Below are positions 1 through 11,136 of a stretch of DNA of 64,000 nucleotides, piece by piece. Each line of letters starts with the position of its first letter. Position 1 is the first letter of the stretch. The DNA lies in the NCBI GenBank assembly GCA_016748015.1, contig JAAOMT010000776.1, forward strand, positions 493,496 through 557,495, in the 5' to 3' direction. Under the pieces are notes generated by a model that was given only the letters and a program-made list of their open reading frames with translations, was not told the origin of the DNA and made no database searches. The translations under genes and the position numbers were made by a program. This DNA comes from Geosiphon pyriformis (lineage: Eukaryota; Glomeromycota; Glomeromycetes; Archaeosporales; Geosiphonaceae).

Positions 1-891
1 TTCTGGTTTTATGGCTATTTGTTAATAACCACTGTTTAAGTCTAGTGTTAAGAACCATTTTTTTCTACTAAAAGCATCAAACAGTTTTTGTATTTTTGAA
101 GTCAGGTAACTATCTCCTTTTGTTACTTTATTCAGTTTCTGGTAATCTACACAAAAGCAGATTTTTCTATTTTTCTTATGGACTAGTACCACTGGTGATG
201 ATCATGAATTTATTAATGGCTGAATTAGTCTGTTGTCAAGCATCCAATTGATTTCTTGATGAATGATTTCATGGCTAGCTGGTGGTACTCTGTATGCTCT
301 CTGTTTAATTGGCATTGCATCTCTAGTCTTGATTTGATGTTGGATAATGTCAGTTTTGCCAAATTCGTTTTTACTAACAAAAATATCATTAAAATTGCTG
401 AGTAACATTTTGAGCTGCATATATTGTAGTAGATCTAAGTTTTCTATGTTTATTTGTTCTAATTGTTCTGGTTGGAACAAATAACATTTATTTCATTCAT
501 ATATTGTTTGTAATGTAATATTCACATATCTACAAAGTTGTGAAAAGTTTGGAATAATGTCTGGCAGTTGGTTTTCAATTTTGGTGGTTAAGTATCCAAT
601 GGTTGTTCCTTCTGGTATCCTGATGACATTTCCTGTGTTGTTGTAGATGGGAATTTTTATGTAATCATGATTCTTGGCTGGTATGTGTAAATTGACCAAT
701 CCAATCTTTTCTGATTCGCAAAGTGTTGCTTCTGTCTCAAAAATTTGAACTTGATCCTTCACTTTTCTCTTTATGACTACCATGTACTGGTCATATGGTG
801 AAATGAAGATTGATTGATGGGTGGAAATAATTTCTCTCTTGTTAACAATTTTTTTCTCTGCCATATTAACTGATACATTTATTCTACTCAT
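1..891 (-). pseudogene. Z: pre-RT linker and N-terminal reverse transcriptase
   Basis: Sense runs from 891 downward. A linker of about 130 residues starts MSRINVSVNMAEKKI and is followed by the region N-terminal to RT (LIQPLINS near 205). RT then begins, with FCVDYQKLN around 140-165 and the motif A sequence LTLDLNSGY near 30-55, and leaves the window before the YxDD box. Stops occur near 481 and 202, several at codons that are Trp in sister elements (for example SPW...PVVLV). RT would copy the element RNA into cDNA. Non-functional copy. Confidence 0.8.
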
Positions 892-1572
892 TGATCTAAA
901 TCTCTGTATCTCTTTAGCTGTGATCCTTAATTCTTTCCTGTTTTCTACTAATATTAATTAAGCTATCTTAACCAGAAGCAGGAATATTGCTTGTGCTATT
1001 TTTTTGTTTAGATTTATGATATATGCTTTTTCTGAATTATTTTGTAGCATAACAATAATATTTCCTATGTATTCTGTGTCAATTATTCCTCCTTTGATGT
1101 TGATTTCCTTTTTGGCTAAGCTATTCCTAGATGCCAACTGAACCATTGTTGTTGCTAGAATTTCCAGTGCTATTTTGAGATCAATACAGATGTGCAAATG
1201 GGATTCCAATTTGATGGAATTTTTTCTTGGATATCTCAGATCAAATCCTGCAACAGTATCATGTGTACATTCTAGCATAATACCTTTATTATTATCACTG
1301 AACCATTTTAGTTCTTGTTTCTTGGTAAGATTGGAAAGCACAATATATTGTTCATGGTTTAAATCAGAGTTTGAATCTGAGTCTAAATTGTTGTCATTGT
1401 TATTATCATATGGAACGGAACTAGAACTGTTGTTTTTGTTGTCATTATTGTTGGAGTTTGAATCAGGATTAAAATTTGATTCTGATTCCGATGCACAGCT
1501 GTGGATTGGTTTTTTCTCCTTTGGGATTGTGTAAATCATGTGGATTGGTGGATTGTAAATAAGGTCACACAT
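880..1572 (-). pseudogene. Z: Asn/Asp/Ser-rich linker and dUTPase domain
   Basis: The first 70 residues (from 1572) are low complexity, rich in Asn, Asp and Ser. The dUTPase fold follows. Motif 1 is AGFDLRYP (about 1251-1228), motif 2 SRNSLAKK, motif 3 GGIIDTEYIGNI with the catalytic Asp, motif 4 KIAQAIF, and motif 5 is degraded to EIQRFRS near 897-920. A TAA stop before 957 falls where related copies would have Gln. dUTPase hydrolyses dUTP to dUMP, which keeps uracil out of cDNA. Its position between protease and RT is shared by all the gypsy copies here. Family call is firm; activity is unlikely in this copy. Confidence 0.8.
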
Positions 1573-1972
1573 ATTACAATATTGAAAGTCACAGGGAATT
1601 AGGCAGTATTAACACAGTCTAGTGTTTAACTGTTTTAAGTATTGCTCTTGCTTTTCTTTAGTGAATGCTAAGTTTTGATAATGTTTATGAAATTCTTTTA
1701 GACCTGTTTCAATATCTAAGAATGCTTCTGGATTGGAAATCAAAACAATGTTGACTGGTTTTGGTGGGTTGTTTTTGATCTCTAAAATTTTGCTGGGTAT
1801 GGCTTCTTTGATTTTAACATTGATTATACACCAGATCTCGTCCTTATCATGTGAATATCTGTCCAAGCAATTGATTGCTTAGTGCCAGGCTGCAGTAATA
1901 GTTGTTTTATGACTCACTCAGTCACTAATAAAGATCATGTATTGGCATGAAACATCACATGTTCTTTCTCGC
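1573..1972 (-). pseudogene. Z: helical segment and second Cys cluster
   Basis: This segment links the first cysteine module to the dUTPase. It contains MDRYSHDKDEIW from 1866, a mainly helical, Lys-rich run, and the end of a CxxC cluster (NTRLC, then CDFQYCNMC across a TAA stop). It is colinear with 7375-7790 of element A, where the cluster reads CDHC..CDFQYCNEC, suggesting a zinc ribbon. The function is not recognised. Element A's left LTR interrupts it at 1973. Confidence 0.65.
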
Positions 1973-2771
1973 TGTTACAGATGATTATTTGGGGTCTCAA
2001 ATCAAATAACAAATCTGTAACTTGGTGCTCAATATCTTGACAATGCATATAATACTGGTATATTGGTTGTATCTGAAGGTTTTAGAGTTGAGTCTTTTGT
2101 ATAATAGACAGAGATTCTTTGTTTATGTTATTAGCAGTTTTTTTGTAAGTTGTTTCCCAATTTCTTTTTCAGCTTGGTAGCCAGATTTATTCTGGCATTC
2201 ATGCCCTTCTGATAAGCTATCTGATAATATATATATATAATTCTACCCTTATTTCTGAGTCTTTTACCAGGCTATCCATGATGTTAATAACTTAGCACTT
2301 TAATCTTCAATCAAGTTTTAGTAACCAACAAAATAAAAATAAAGAAAATAAAAATAAATAGAAAGAAAAATAAAAAAATAAGCCAAGGCAATGAACAAGT
2401 TAGTATCTTATTAATAGCTGTGATCAAGAGCTATTGTTCCAGTGTGGTTAAGTATCAATTGCTATCAACATGAAGTGTTGATAGTGGAAAGTGGATTTGG
2501 ATAGTAAATGATTTATTTATTTAATAGTTGTGGATTCAAGATTTCTAACTAAAGGATTCTGCTTTTTCTACTTTTAATGCTACTGCTATATATACCTAAT
2601 TGATGTTCTATGAGATCACTCACATTTCTGAGTGATGTGCTATGATTTCTTGAGCAATGTGCCATAATTTCTGACATTGCTCCATATTGCTAACCAATGT
2701 GCTCATGTGCTAAATACTATTTTCTTATTGGTCTGCTATTTTCTCTATCTGTTTTCTTTTTATGAGTAACA
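1973..2771 (-). repeat. LTR of element A (3' LTR)
   Basis: It starts TGTTACAGATGATTATTTGG and ends GAGTAACA, giving 6-bp terminal inverted repeats (TGTTAC/GTAACA). It matches 20987-21844 throughout. It is about 60 bp shorter because the palindromic AGCAATGT repeats near 2620-2720 are fewer. Confidence 0.9.
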
Positions 2772-2790
2772 TTATCTCCTTTTTTTAATA
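2772..2790 (-). promoter_or_regulatory. A: polypurine tract
   Basis: In sense, the bases just before the 3' LTR read AAAAAAAGGAGATAA. This is the expected position and composition of the plus-strand primer tract. B (GAGGAGGAGGTTA) and D (AAAGAGGAGATTA) have equivalents. Confidence 0.75.
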
Positions 2791-3375
2791 TTGAGCTCCA
2801 TCGAAATCTTCATCTTGAATTAATTCTAATACTTCTTTTTCAAGTATTGTTTGTTTGACTCTGTTTTTTATGTCTTCTACTTGTATATTGTTCATTTTTT
2901 CCCATTGGTTAATGGTTATGATTTTCATGTCAGAGTATAACAGTATTTCTGAATAGTTCTGAAATATGTTGTACAGTCGATAAATTGTTCTTACATGTAG
3001 TGTTGAGTTTGTTTTTTTTCCAATGAATTCTTCAATTTGCTGTATTATGTTTTGATTAAATACTCTCTTGGATTTGTTGATATACAACTCTTGAATATTT
3101 AACTTTCGATCTAATTAGTAGTAACAGTATGATATTGGAAGTTGTTTTGTCTATTGCTTCCAATTTTCTTTTGTAAGTTCTTCTGTTGGTGCCATAATAG
3201 GTATTTTTCCAAAAGTGTTCTTTACTTTTTTTATTATATTATCTGACCAGTTTTTATTATTCTTTGGTAAATGCTGATATGGTGTATTTTTTGTTTTTCT
3301 TTTGGTATTTTGATAGCAAATTGTTTGATTGTTAACAATAATTTTCATGTTTAAAGATTGTTGACTTAAAGCCTG
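2785..3375 (-). pseudogene. A: post-integrase ORF, unknown function
   Basis: Two same-frame pieces (3348-3151 and 3087-2785) lie between integrase and polypurine tract. The first is Lys/Asn-rich (GKIPIMAPTEELTKENWKQ at its end). The second is largely helical and ends DEDFDGAQY. Elements B and D have an ORF at the same place whose ends can be read as similar DFD-containing peptides. No transmembrane segment or signal peptide is evident, so an envelope is unlikely. I do not recognise the family. Confidence 0.55.
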
Positions 3376-3479
3376 GAATAATTATTGAGCTATGGCGTGA
3401 ATATTGATTTGGTATTTCCATTTTTCTTGGTTGCTTTTGTCACATATGCTGTGTCTTTATATACTCTTTTATTGTTTGA

Positions 3480-4890
3480 TTTTACATATTTGGTTCAATG
3501 ATTATGATTGGTTCCAGATTTTGTGGAATTTTATCTGGTTGAACTAGTATTCATTGTACTCCTAATTGTGGAATGTTATTGGTAGATAATAATACTATTT
3601 GGTGATATGGTTTCAATTGATCACCATATACTGCTTTGGCTAAGATTTTATTGTTCTATCTTAGTTTATAAGCTCCATTTTCAAGAATTTCTTCTATGTG
3701 AAATAGTCTGTCCCATTTGAAATCAAATTTTCTACTCCATTGTTTTTTTGCTTTGGTACAATGTAGAAGTACTTTGTCTTCAATCTTGAATTCAACTGGT
3801 TTATCTGATAATTGGTTATTATGTCATTTTTTTTGCTTTTTTTGAGACTTTTGAATATTATCAGCTGCTTTTCGTCATCTGTTTTCTAGTGTTTCCATTA
3901 GGTCATATGTTTTTCTTAACAATGTTTTTTAGAAATTAGCTTCTGTTATTGGTTCAGTTGGATATGTGCTGACCTCTCTCTCAACTGGTAATGTTGCTGT
4001 CCTATCATATACCAATTCAAATAGTGTTGTTTGTGTAGTATCTTGTCTCATTGTCCGATAAGCAAATAATACTGATGGTATAAACAAATTCTATTCCTTT
4101 TGGTTTTCTTGACTGATTTTGGCGATTGCTTCATACAGTGTTCTATTAAACCTTTTGACTAGTCCATTTGTTTGTGGATAATATAGTGACAATAGTGGTC
4201 TTTTTATCTCAAATTTTTGACTTAATTCTGTTAATGTTCTATTTACAAAATGAGTTCCTTAATCTGATAGTAGTTCTTTTGGACATCCATGTTAACATAT
4301 TAAATCTTGATGGATGAATTCAGCAATGGATTTTGCATCTGCTCTTTGAATGGCTTTTGCTTCTGGCCATTTTGTGAGATAGTTCATGACTACTGCAATA
4401 TATCTGTTGTCTCTGCTGGTAATTGTTAATAGTCTAACTAAGTCAATTCCAATGTGATCAAATGGTTGTCCTACTTTAATTGGTCTTAATGGTTTACTTG
4501 GTCTTGTTCCATCTCTTTTTTGACAAGCATCACAATTCTGAACATATTGGATAATATCTGAATACATCAATAACCAATAATATTTTTTTCTGATTCTTTC
4601 CATAGTCGCTTCTTTATGAAAATGTCCTGCTGTTGGGTCTGAATGTATGTTAAATAATATTGTTTCTTTTTCTGGTTCTGTGATTACTCTAGTTGGTTGA
4701 TCTGGATTTTTTCTGTTCTTTCAGTAAAGTATATTTTGATGGTTGATAAAATTTTTTGATTGTTGTTTTATGTTCTTTTGTTCTTTTTGAGATAATTTCT
4801 CCTTGAACAATTGGATATCTATATAATGTTGAAGTTGTTGGTATTTTTGTGTGTTCATCTTTTGTTATATTTTTGAGTTGAAATGTTTTT
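3480..4890 (-). pseudogene. A: integrase (frameshifted, with stops)
   Basis: Colinear with B's integrase. The zinc-binding end (CDACQKRDGTRP) and the catalytic core GIDLVRLL with the first acidic residue are at 4603-4292. A GPY/F-like C-terminal region lies around 3600-3850. The core piece is in a different frame from RT and from the downstream ORF, so at least one indel is present. In TKWPEAKAI the preceding Asp is Asn (MNYLTKW). Integrase would insert the cDNA into host DNA. Disabled copy. Confidence 0.75.
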
Positions 4891-6110
4891 AGATTTGTCT
4901 CATTTGTGACAGTCCATCAGCATTTCCATTGTTTTTCCCTTTTTATAATGTACTGTATAATTGAATAGTGAAAGTTCTATTTTCCATCTAACATGATGAT
5001 TGTCTGTAAATTTTTGTTTCTGGATTGAAGTTAATCCTTTGTGATCAGTATACATTTCAAACTTTTGACTCAAGTATTTTTTCCATTTGATGACAGCCCA
5101 ATAGATAGCTAAGTGTTTTAGTGCTAGAGTTCCATAGTTTTTTTCAGCTGGACTTAAGCTTTTACTGGCATAGACTACTGAATGTTCTCTTCCATCTGAT
5201 CTTTTCTGTAATAGTACTGCTCCCAATGCTTGACCTAATGCATTGGTAGTGATTATGAATGGTTTGCTGTGATCTGGATACATCAATACTAGAGCTTGAT
5301 TAAGCTTTCTTTTTAATGTGTCAAACACTTTTTGTTGAGCTTTGATCCATTCATACTTCACATTCTTGGTTTGTAGATGGTGAAGTGGCTGAGCCAGTTT
5401 TGAAAAGTCTTTGATAAAATGGCGATAATAGCCTGTGAAACCTAAAAATGCTCTTAGTTCTGTCAAATTGGTTGGTACTGGAAAGTTCTTAACTACTTCA
5501 ATCTTGTCTGGATCCATTTTGATTCCATTTTTGCTCACTACATGTTCCAAAAACTTGAATTCAGTTTTTCCAAAGAAATATTTGATTGCATTTAGTTTCA
5601 ATTCTGCTCTTCTCAACCTTTTAAACACTTGTTGAAGATGATATAGATGATCATTGAATGTTTTTGAGAACACATTGGTGTTATCCAAGTATACAACTAC
5701 TGATTTTTATAGTAATTCAGTATAGACAATTTCCATGAGCCATTGAAATGTTGCTGGAGTATTTATCAAGCCAAATGGCATGACTTTAAACTCAAAATTT
5801 TCTTTTCTTGTGGTGAATGCCATTTTTTCTTTGTTGGCTGAATCTATAGTTACTTGTTAGTAACCACTATCCAAATCTAGTGTTGAGAACTATTTATTTC
5901 CTCCAAAAGCATCGAATAGTTCTTGGATCTTTGGAGTTGAATGGCTATTATCTTTTATTACTTCATTCAGTTTTTGGTAGTCTACACAAAAACGGATTTT
6001 TCTATTCTTTTTACAGACTAATACTACTGGTGATGACCATGGACTCATTGATGGCTGAATTAGCCTGTTGTCAAGCATCCAGTTGATTTTTTGATGAATA
6101 ATTTCATGGC
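4890..6110 (-). pseudogene. A: reverse transcriptase and RNase H
   Basis: RT begins with the HEIIHQKINWMLDNRLIQPS region (about 6100), then FCVDYQKLN. The catalytic box reads YLDN (5680-5691) where YxDD is expected. RNase H follows in the same frame, with the primer-grip-like LRAFLGFTGYYRHFIKDFSK, ALGQALGAVLLQK (TDAS-type motif weakened), then LALKHLAIYWAVIKWKKYL and YTDHKGLTSIQKQ. Stops around 5705-5885 interrupt RT at residues that are Trp or Gln in relatives. Domain assignment is firm. Confidence 0.85.
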
Positions 6111-6720
6111 TAGCTGGTAGTACTCTGTATGTTTGTTGTTTAATTGGCATTGCATCTCCAGTTTTGATTTGATGCTGGATGATGTTGGTGTGGCCAAATT
6201 CATTTTCACTGGCAAAAATATCATTAAAATTTCTGAGTAACATCTTTAGTTGCATTTGTTGAAATGGATCTAGATTCCCCATGTTTATCTGTTCCAATTG
6301 TTCTGGTCGAAGCAGATAACATTCACTTCTTCCATAGATGGTTTGTGATGTAATGTTCACATATTCACAAAGTTGTGGAAAATTTAGAATGTGGTTTGGT
6401 AGTTGATCCTCAACTTCGGTGGTTAAATATCCAATGATGGTTCCCTTTGGTATTTTAATGACACTTCCAGTTGTGTTGTAGATAAAAATTTTGATGTTTT
6501 TGGGGCTTTTGGCTGATATGTAGAGATTAGTAAGTCCAATCTCCCCTGATTTACAAATAGTGGCTTCTGTTTTAAACAATTGAGCTTGATCCCTTACTTC
6601 TTTTTTTATGATTAATATATACTGGTCATATGGCGAAATGGAAATTGTTTAACAGATTGAGATAATTTCTCCTTTGTTAACAATTTTTTCCTCTGCCATA
6701 TTAACTGGTATATCTATTCT
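6111..6720 (-). pseudogene. A: linker between dUTPase and RT
   Basis: This roughly 200-residue segment is conserved at the same position in Z, B and D (TEATICKSGEIGLTNLYI, IPKGTIIGYLTTEVEDQL). It has a beta-rich pattern with a repeated IIxNT/VIxIP theme and ends in a helix next to the RT fingers (LKMLLRNFNDIFASENEFG). No known catalytic motif is seen. It may be a structural spacer or a second protease-like barrel remnant; the latter is speculation. Confidence 0.6.
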
Positions 6721-7113
6721 ATCCGTTGATCCAAATCTCTGTATCTCTCTTGCTGTTATACCTAATTCTTCCCTCTTTCCCACTGAAACTAACTAAGCTA
6801 TCTTCACTAGAGGTAAGAATATTGCCTGTGCTATCTTTTTATTTGATTCTATAATATAGGTCTTTTCTGAGTTATTTTATAGTATGGTTATGATATTTCC
6901 TACATATCCTGCATTAATTATTTCTCCTCTAATGTTGATTCTTTTTTTTTCTAAATTACTCCTAGATACTAATTGAACCATTGTTGTTGCTGAAATTTTC
7001 AGAGCTATTTTGAGATTAATACATGTGCATGAATTTGGTTTCAATTTGATGGCTTCTTTTCCTAGATATCTTAGATCAAACCCTGTATCAGTATCATGTG
7101 CGCATTCTGGCAT
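6721..7113 (-). pseudogene. A: dUTPase domain
   Basis: Motif 1 is TGFDLRYLGKEAIKL, motif 2 SRSNLEKKRI, motif 3 GEIINAGYVGNI (catalytic Asp replaced by Asn), and motif 5 REIQRFGSTDR near 6730-6760. The GST of motif 5 is kept better here than in Z. A TAG precedes the motif 5 segment where Gln is expected. Trimeric dUTPase by motif order. The Asp-to-Asn change would abolish the water-activating residue. Confidence 0.75.
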
Positions 7114-8060
7114 AATACCTTCATTATTATTACTATATCATTTGAGTTCCTGTTTCTTGGAGAGATCAAGAAGTACAATAAATGTTTCGGAGTTTGAATC
7201 AAAGTTTGAATTATCATAATTTTCATTGCTATTTGGAGCAAAGCTGGAATTGTTGTTTTCATTGTCATCATTGTCAGAGTTTGAATCAGAATTGAACATC
7301 AATTCTAATTCTGATGTGCAGCTACTGATTGTTTTTTTTTCCTCTGGAATTGTGTAGATCATGTGCAGTAGTGGATTGTAAATGAGGTTACACTCATTAC
7401 AATATTGAAAGTCACATAGAATCAAACAGTGATCACATAGTCGAGTGTTTAATTGTGCTAAACACTCTTCCTGTTCTTCTCTTGTGAGTGCCAAAGTTTG
7501 ATAGTGTTCATGAAATACTTCTGATTCTAAAAAATTTATGACTGGTTCTTTATCCCAGTCAAGTTCTATAGGTTCCAGTGGGTTGTTTTTGATCTTCCTA
7601 ATTTCTTTGGATGTTGCTTCTTCTATTTTTTTGAGTGTCATTTGCCAGATCTTGTTATCATTGTGTGGACAACTGTCTAATCGTTGTACTGCTCTTCTTC
7701 AGACTGCTTCTATTAGTGTCTCTTTTCTTATTCAGTCACTAATTAGAATCATGTATTGGCATGATTTGTTGCATGTTTCTCTTCACCCTGGAATGTCATT
7801 CCACATTCTTTCATCCAAGAGAGTTTCTCCACAAGCAAGACAAGGTTGGTTGTCTTATTTTCCTTGCCTTTTTGGTCATCCAAACCTTTCTATGACACAT
7901 GTGCAGCAGTAGAATTTGGTCGCTGTTATATATTCCTCATTGTTGCCACAGCATACACCCATTGACAACAATTTCTTGCCACAATTGACACATATAAGTT
8001 TTGGTTGACAATAAATAAATTGTGATGGTATAGTGTAAGTGTAGGAGTTAGAAGAAGTGG
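7114..8060 (-). pseudogene. A: cysteine-rich module, helical segment, acidic linker
   Basis: Sense from 8060: CVNCGKKLLSMGVCCGNNEE, then FYCCTCVIERFG and CLACGETLLDER, a set of CxxC pairs resembling stacked zinc ribbons. A mostly helical stretch follows, then a second cluster CDHC..CDFQYCNEC (about 7445-7385) and an Asn/Asp/Ser-rich linker to the dUTPase. Several stops fall at Trp positions of sister copies (FGW, GKW, PGW). Similar modules occur in Z, B and D. Nucleic-acid or protein binding is plausible; the true role is unknown. Confidence 0.65.
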
Positions 8061-8400
8061 TGTTGGTGGTTGTTGTTTCTTCTTCTTTCTCTTTTCTTTT
8101 TCCTTTATTGTTTTCTTTTTTCCATTTCCAGTTTGGTGTCAGCTCATTTTCGTTATTGTTGGTCCAGGTCAGATTGTCAGTCTTTCAGGTAAGTTCTTCT
8201 CTTTGTTTTCCTTTTCCATTGTTATCCCATAATAGTATTGACAGCAGCTCGTTGTGGTCTTTGTTGGCCCACAAGACTTGATATGCCTTCCATATTGGTT
8301 TCCTTTCCTCTTTCTCAAACTTGATTAGTGGGGCTGGCATAACACTGCTGGGTTTAAAATGGTCACACATTGCTGATACCCTTGTGTATCAGCCGTTCTG
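8061..8400 (-). pseudogene. A: spacer between protease and Cys module
   Basis: Sense peptide MCDHFKPSSVMPAPLIKFEK starts at 8370, followed by a Trp-containing segment (KAYQVLWANKDHNELL) and a Lys/Glu/Thr-rich tail. The same segment is recognisable as a plus-strand fossil at 42705-43165. It is a conserved part of the polyprotein with no known fold. Confidence 0.55.
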
Positions 8401-8980
8401 GCTGAGCTGCAACTTCTGAGTGGTCCAATCAAAGATAGCATTTGTTTTGATAAACCAGTCATTACCAACTAATACTTGGTACTAAGTGGCTTCTATTACA
8501 AGAACTTTGATGGATATTATGATGCCATTGATCTCAATTGGGAAGTTATCAATTTTGCCAATTGGAGTTTTTGTCGCTCCATTAGCTGTGATGATGTGTG
8601 TACTGGCAGTTTAATCAACTTGGCGACCTAATTGGTCCATGAGTTGTTTTGTGATAATGCTGCCAGCTGATTTACTGTCCAAGATCAGTTTGATGAACTG
8701 ACCATCAACTTTGACATCAGTGTACATAGCCATGATGGGTTTTTTTTTTAAAGTGGCCCCACTGAACAGTGGTACTGTTGTGGTTTCCTTGAGTTCAAAG
8801 GGAAAGATGGTGGCTAAAGATTTGTCTTTAGTGATAGTTGCTGGTGGGATGTTGTGAGTAGATTTTGCTAGTTGATTTGGTTCTGGTTTGTTCAAAATAG
8901 CATCTTTTGGGGTAACCAGAAAACTTAAATAGTTCTGGAAATTCAGGTTTTGGGCGTATCCAGTGCCCAAATTCTATTGT
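8401..8980 (-). pseudogene. A: retropepsin-like protease
   Basis: The active-site loop reads LILDSKSAGSIIT (about 8690-8650), with the Gly of D-S-G replaced by Lys. It is preceded by IMAMYTDVKVDGQFI and followed after a stop by ITANGATKTPIGKIDNFPI and VLVIEATQYQVLVGNDW, the flap and C-terminal strands of an aspartic protease. It would process Gag-Pol. The same block occurs in B, D and Z. Confidence 0.8.
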
Positions 8981-9372
8981 CGAGAGCCTAATGGTTGTGT
9001 TGTAGAACTGAAGATTGGTTGATAAACTACCATCAACGATCTCCAGCTTTGTTGGGTCAATCTCAGCCTTTGGGTTCCGTTTTGAGGTAAGTTCTATAGT
9101 GGTGTTTGAATTTGTTGAGGCTGATATATTATCTGGGACTGTGGCTAATAAATGGGTTGTGGTTGCAGCTAATAAATTGCTTGTGTTGTTGGTTAATAAA
9201 TTGATATACTGGTGATTGATAAGGTGGCTGCTGTGTTATAGATAAGTAATTCTGATCGTATGGCTCTGAGTTTGGTAGGTTATTTGGAATGTGAAACTGG
9301 CAATCAGAGTTTCAATATTGATTTCCCAATCATTGGTTATTTAAGCGATGGCGGCAATTAATTTGTAGGTGT
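8981..9372 (-). pseudogene. A: gag C-terminal tail, downstream of B insertion
   Basis: A Gln/Asn-rich region lies between the CCHC knuckle and the protease. The end next to B encodes the second half of the zinc knuckle (HLQINC), whose first half lies at 19215 onward. The following low-complexity stretch is degraded. It is colinear with 23161-23440 of Z. Confidence 0.65.
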
Positions 9373-10328
9373 TGTTACCAGAGATTTTTGGTCTCTTTTC
9401 TGTAATGTTGTTGATATCTGTTTGCTGTGAATTCACGTTTTCTGGATGTGGTTGAACCTCCAGTAACTGAACTTTCTTTTCAAATTATCTCCTATAATTT
9501 GAATTGCTGGGCTTATAAGTGGAATGGCCAATTCCGTGCCAGTTACTTTATGTAGTTACGTTGTAGTAAACATCAACTCTTTCCCAGGAATTGCTCGTCT
9601 GGAAGCTCACTAAAATGTATAGTTACTTTGCTGTGAAAGTCAACTCTTCTACAAAAATCTTGTCTGTAGGCTACCCTAATGATTGTAAATAAGAAAAGAA
9701 AAGAAAAAAATAAAAGAAATGTAAAAGAAATAGAATTCTGTCAAGGAAAACGTTTTCTATTCAGGCCTGGAGTCACTAACAATTTACTGAAATTGGTAGC
9801 TAATTAATTTCAAAATGTTAGTTGGGTTTTTGAGGATTTTCCAAGTGCAATAATTTAAAGAGTTTGGTTTTTCGAATTATTTGATATTTATTTCTTTTTG
9901 TGTGTATAAGAATGGTTCTCAGTAATAAATCTAAAGTAAGATACATTTTTTCGAAGAAAAAAGCTCTTCTTTTATACAACTTGTCGTAACATTATTCTAT
10001 GAACTTGAACTAAAGATACATTTCGGCAAACTACAAGTTATTTCTGCAAACTATTAGATATTTTGGTGAACTATCAATTATTTCAGCAAATTTCTATAAA
10101 TTTTGGTGAACTTTTGAATGTTACATAGTTCGGGGTATTGCATGATTAATTATCGCAATTAGATTACATTTGTGTTGTGTACAATTTGGGTTATTAATTA
10201 AATGATAATTTTGGACATTTTTGCTAATGTAATAAGTGATAATTTGAAACGATAATATATGCTAATTAATGATAGGAATTATAAAATAATTTTATGCTAA
10301 ATAATATCTCTAATTTCGTCTGGTAACA
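9373..10328 (-). repeat. LTR of element B (3' LTR)
   Basis: It starts TGTTACCAGAGATTTTTGG and ends TCTGGTAACA, a perfect 10-bp terminal inverted repeat. It matches 18232-19214 with scattered, mostly transition differences and lacks about 27 bp present in the other copy near 18870-18897. Confidence 0.93.
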
Positions 10329-10345
10329 TAACCTCCTCCTCAAGA
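10329..10345 (-). promoter_or_regulatory. B: polypurine tract
   Basis: Sense GAGGAGGAGGTTA directly abuts the 3' LTR. This is the likely primer for plus-strand DNA synthesis. Confidence 0.8.
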
Positions 10346-11025
10346 CTGAGCTCTATCGAAGTCCAAGTATTGTTTGTCATTTCCAGATAATAATCCAAAA
10401 TTATTGAAGAAATTTGGTCTGAAAATTGTTGAAATTTCAGTTCTGTGAGCTTTCCAATGTATTGAATCTTCAAAGGTTGAAAAATTGGGTTTTGTAGTAT
10501 GTTTTCACAGGTGTGGAATAGGTCATAAAATCTAAGAACAGCTCTGAGCCTGTAGCGACTGTTTGTTGATCCAGCTGTTGTCTTAAATTCATTGTGGAGT
10601 TGTTTCTAAATAGCTTCTTTTGTGAGGTTTGCTGTTGTAAGTTCCAGTTTCTGTTCGTAGAGTGTTTTTCCAATGTGAAAATATCTATAGATTGGAGGAT
10701 ATTCAGTGTTTTTTTCATTGAGACACAGTTAAAGTCTTTGTTGAATTGTAGCATTTGGTGGAATACTAATCGGAGTGAGTATTAGATTTTCTCTTAAAGC
10801 AAGTTTTAAAAGTACTGGCAGGTGAATTCCAGTATAACTTCTTGTGTTCTTCTTATATGGGTAATATTTTCGTGAATTTGGGGCTAAATTTGTAACTATT
10901 TCTGTTTGGGTATAATTAATGTGGTTTTCAGTAACAGTAATGGATAATTCAGGTATTGTTTTTAAAGCTAACATTAGTTTTTGGGATAATTGTTGAATGT
11001 TTTGAGGAATAGTTATTATAAGCAA
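10340..11025 (-). pseudogene. B: post-integrase ORF, unknown function
   Basis: After the integrase stop and about 110 bp of non-coding sequence, a protein of roughly 200 residues reads from 11025. The N-terminal part is MLIITIPQNIQQLSQKLMLA, followed by HLPVLLKLALRENL and IPPNATIQQRL, where a stop occurs. The frame then continues with YRYFHIGKTLYEQKLEL and FYDLFHTCENILQNP toward the PPT. D has the same peptides (60400-61010) with substitutions, so it is a conserved coding unit. It sits where an env would be but has no signal peptide or membrane anchor. Family unknown. Confidence 0.6.
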
Positions 11026-11136
11026 TTTGAAATAAAAAAAATTATTTTTGGTGCATGGGTTTTTATGTTATTTTTGTTTTGTTTTTGTGAGATTGTTTCT
11101 AAATTATAAGAAGATAACTATAATAATAAATTTAAA

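Larger units (their letters stand above)
1..1972 (-). mobile_element. Ty3/gypsy element Z, downstream half (interrupted by A)
   Basis: Element Z is split by element A; its other half is 21845-25969 and its 3' end lies left of the window. This half reads on the minus strand, from the end of the first cysteine-rich module (near 1972) through a second Cys cluster, dUTPase, linker and the start of RT. The break is visible because 1905-1972 matches element A around 7738-7790, and the matching sequence resumes just after A's right LTR with CACCCAGGAATGTCATT. It is a decayed copy with many in-frame stops. Confidence 0.85.

Noticed and set aside
2785-3375. Envelope gene in the gypsy elements
   Set aside because: The ORF after integrase has no signal peptide, transmembrane helix or cleavage motif in A, B or D.
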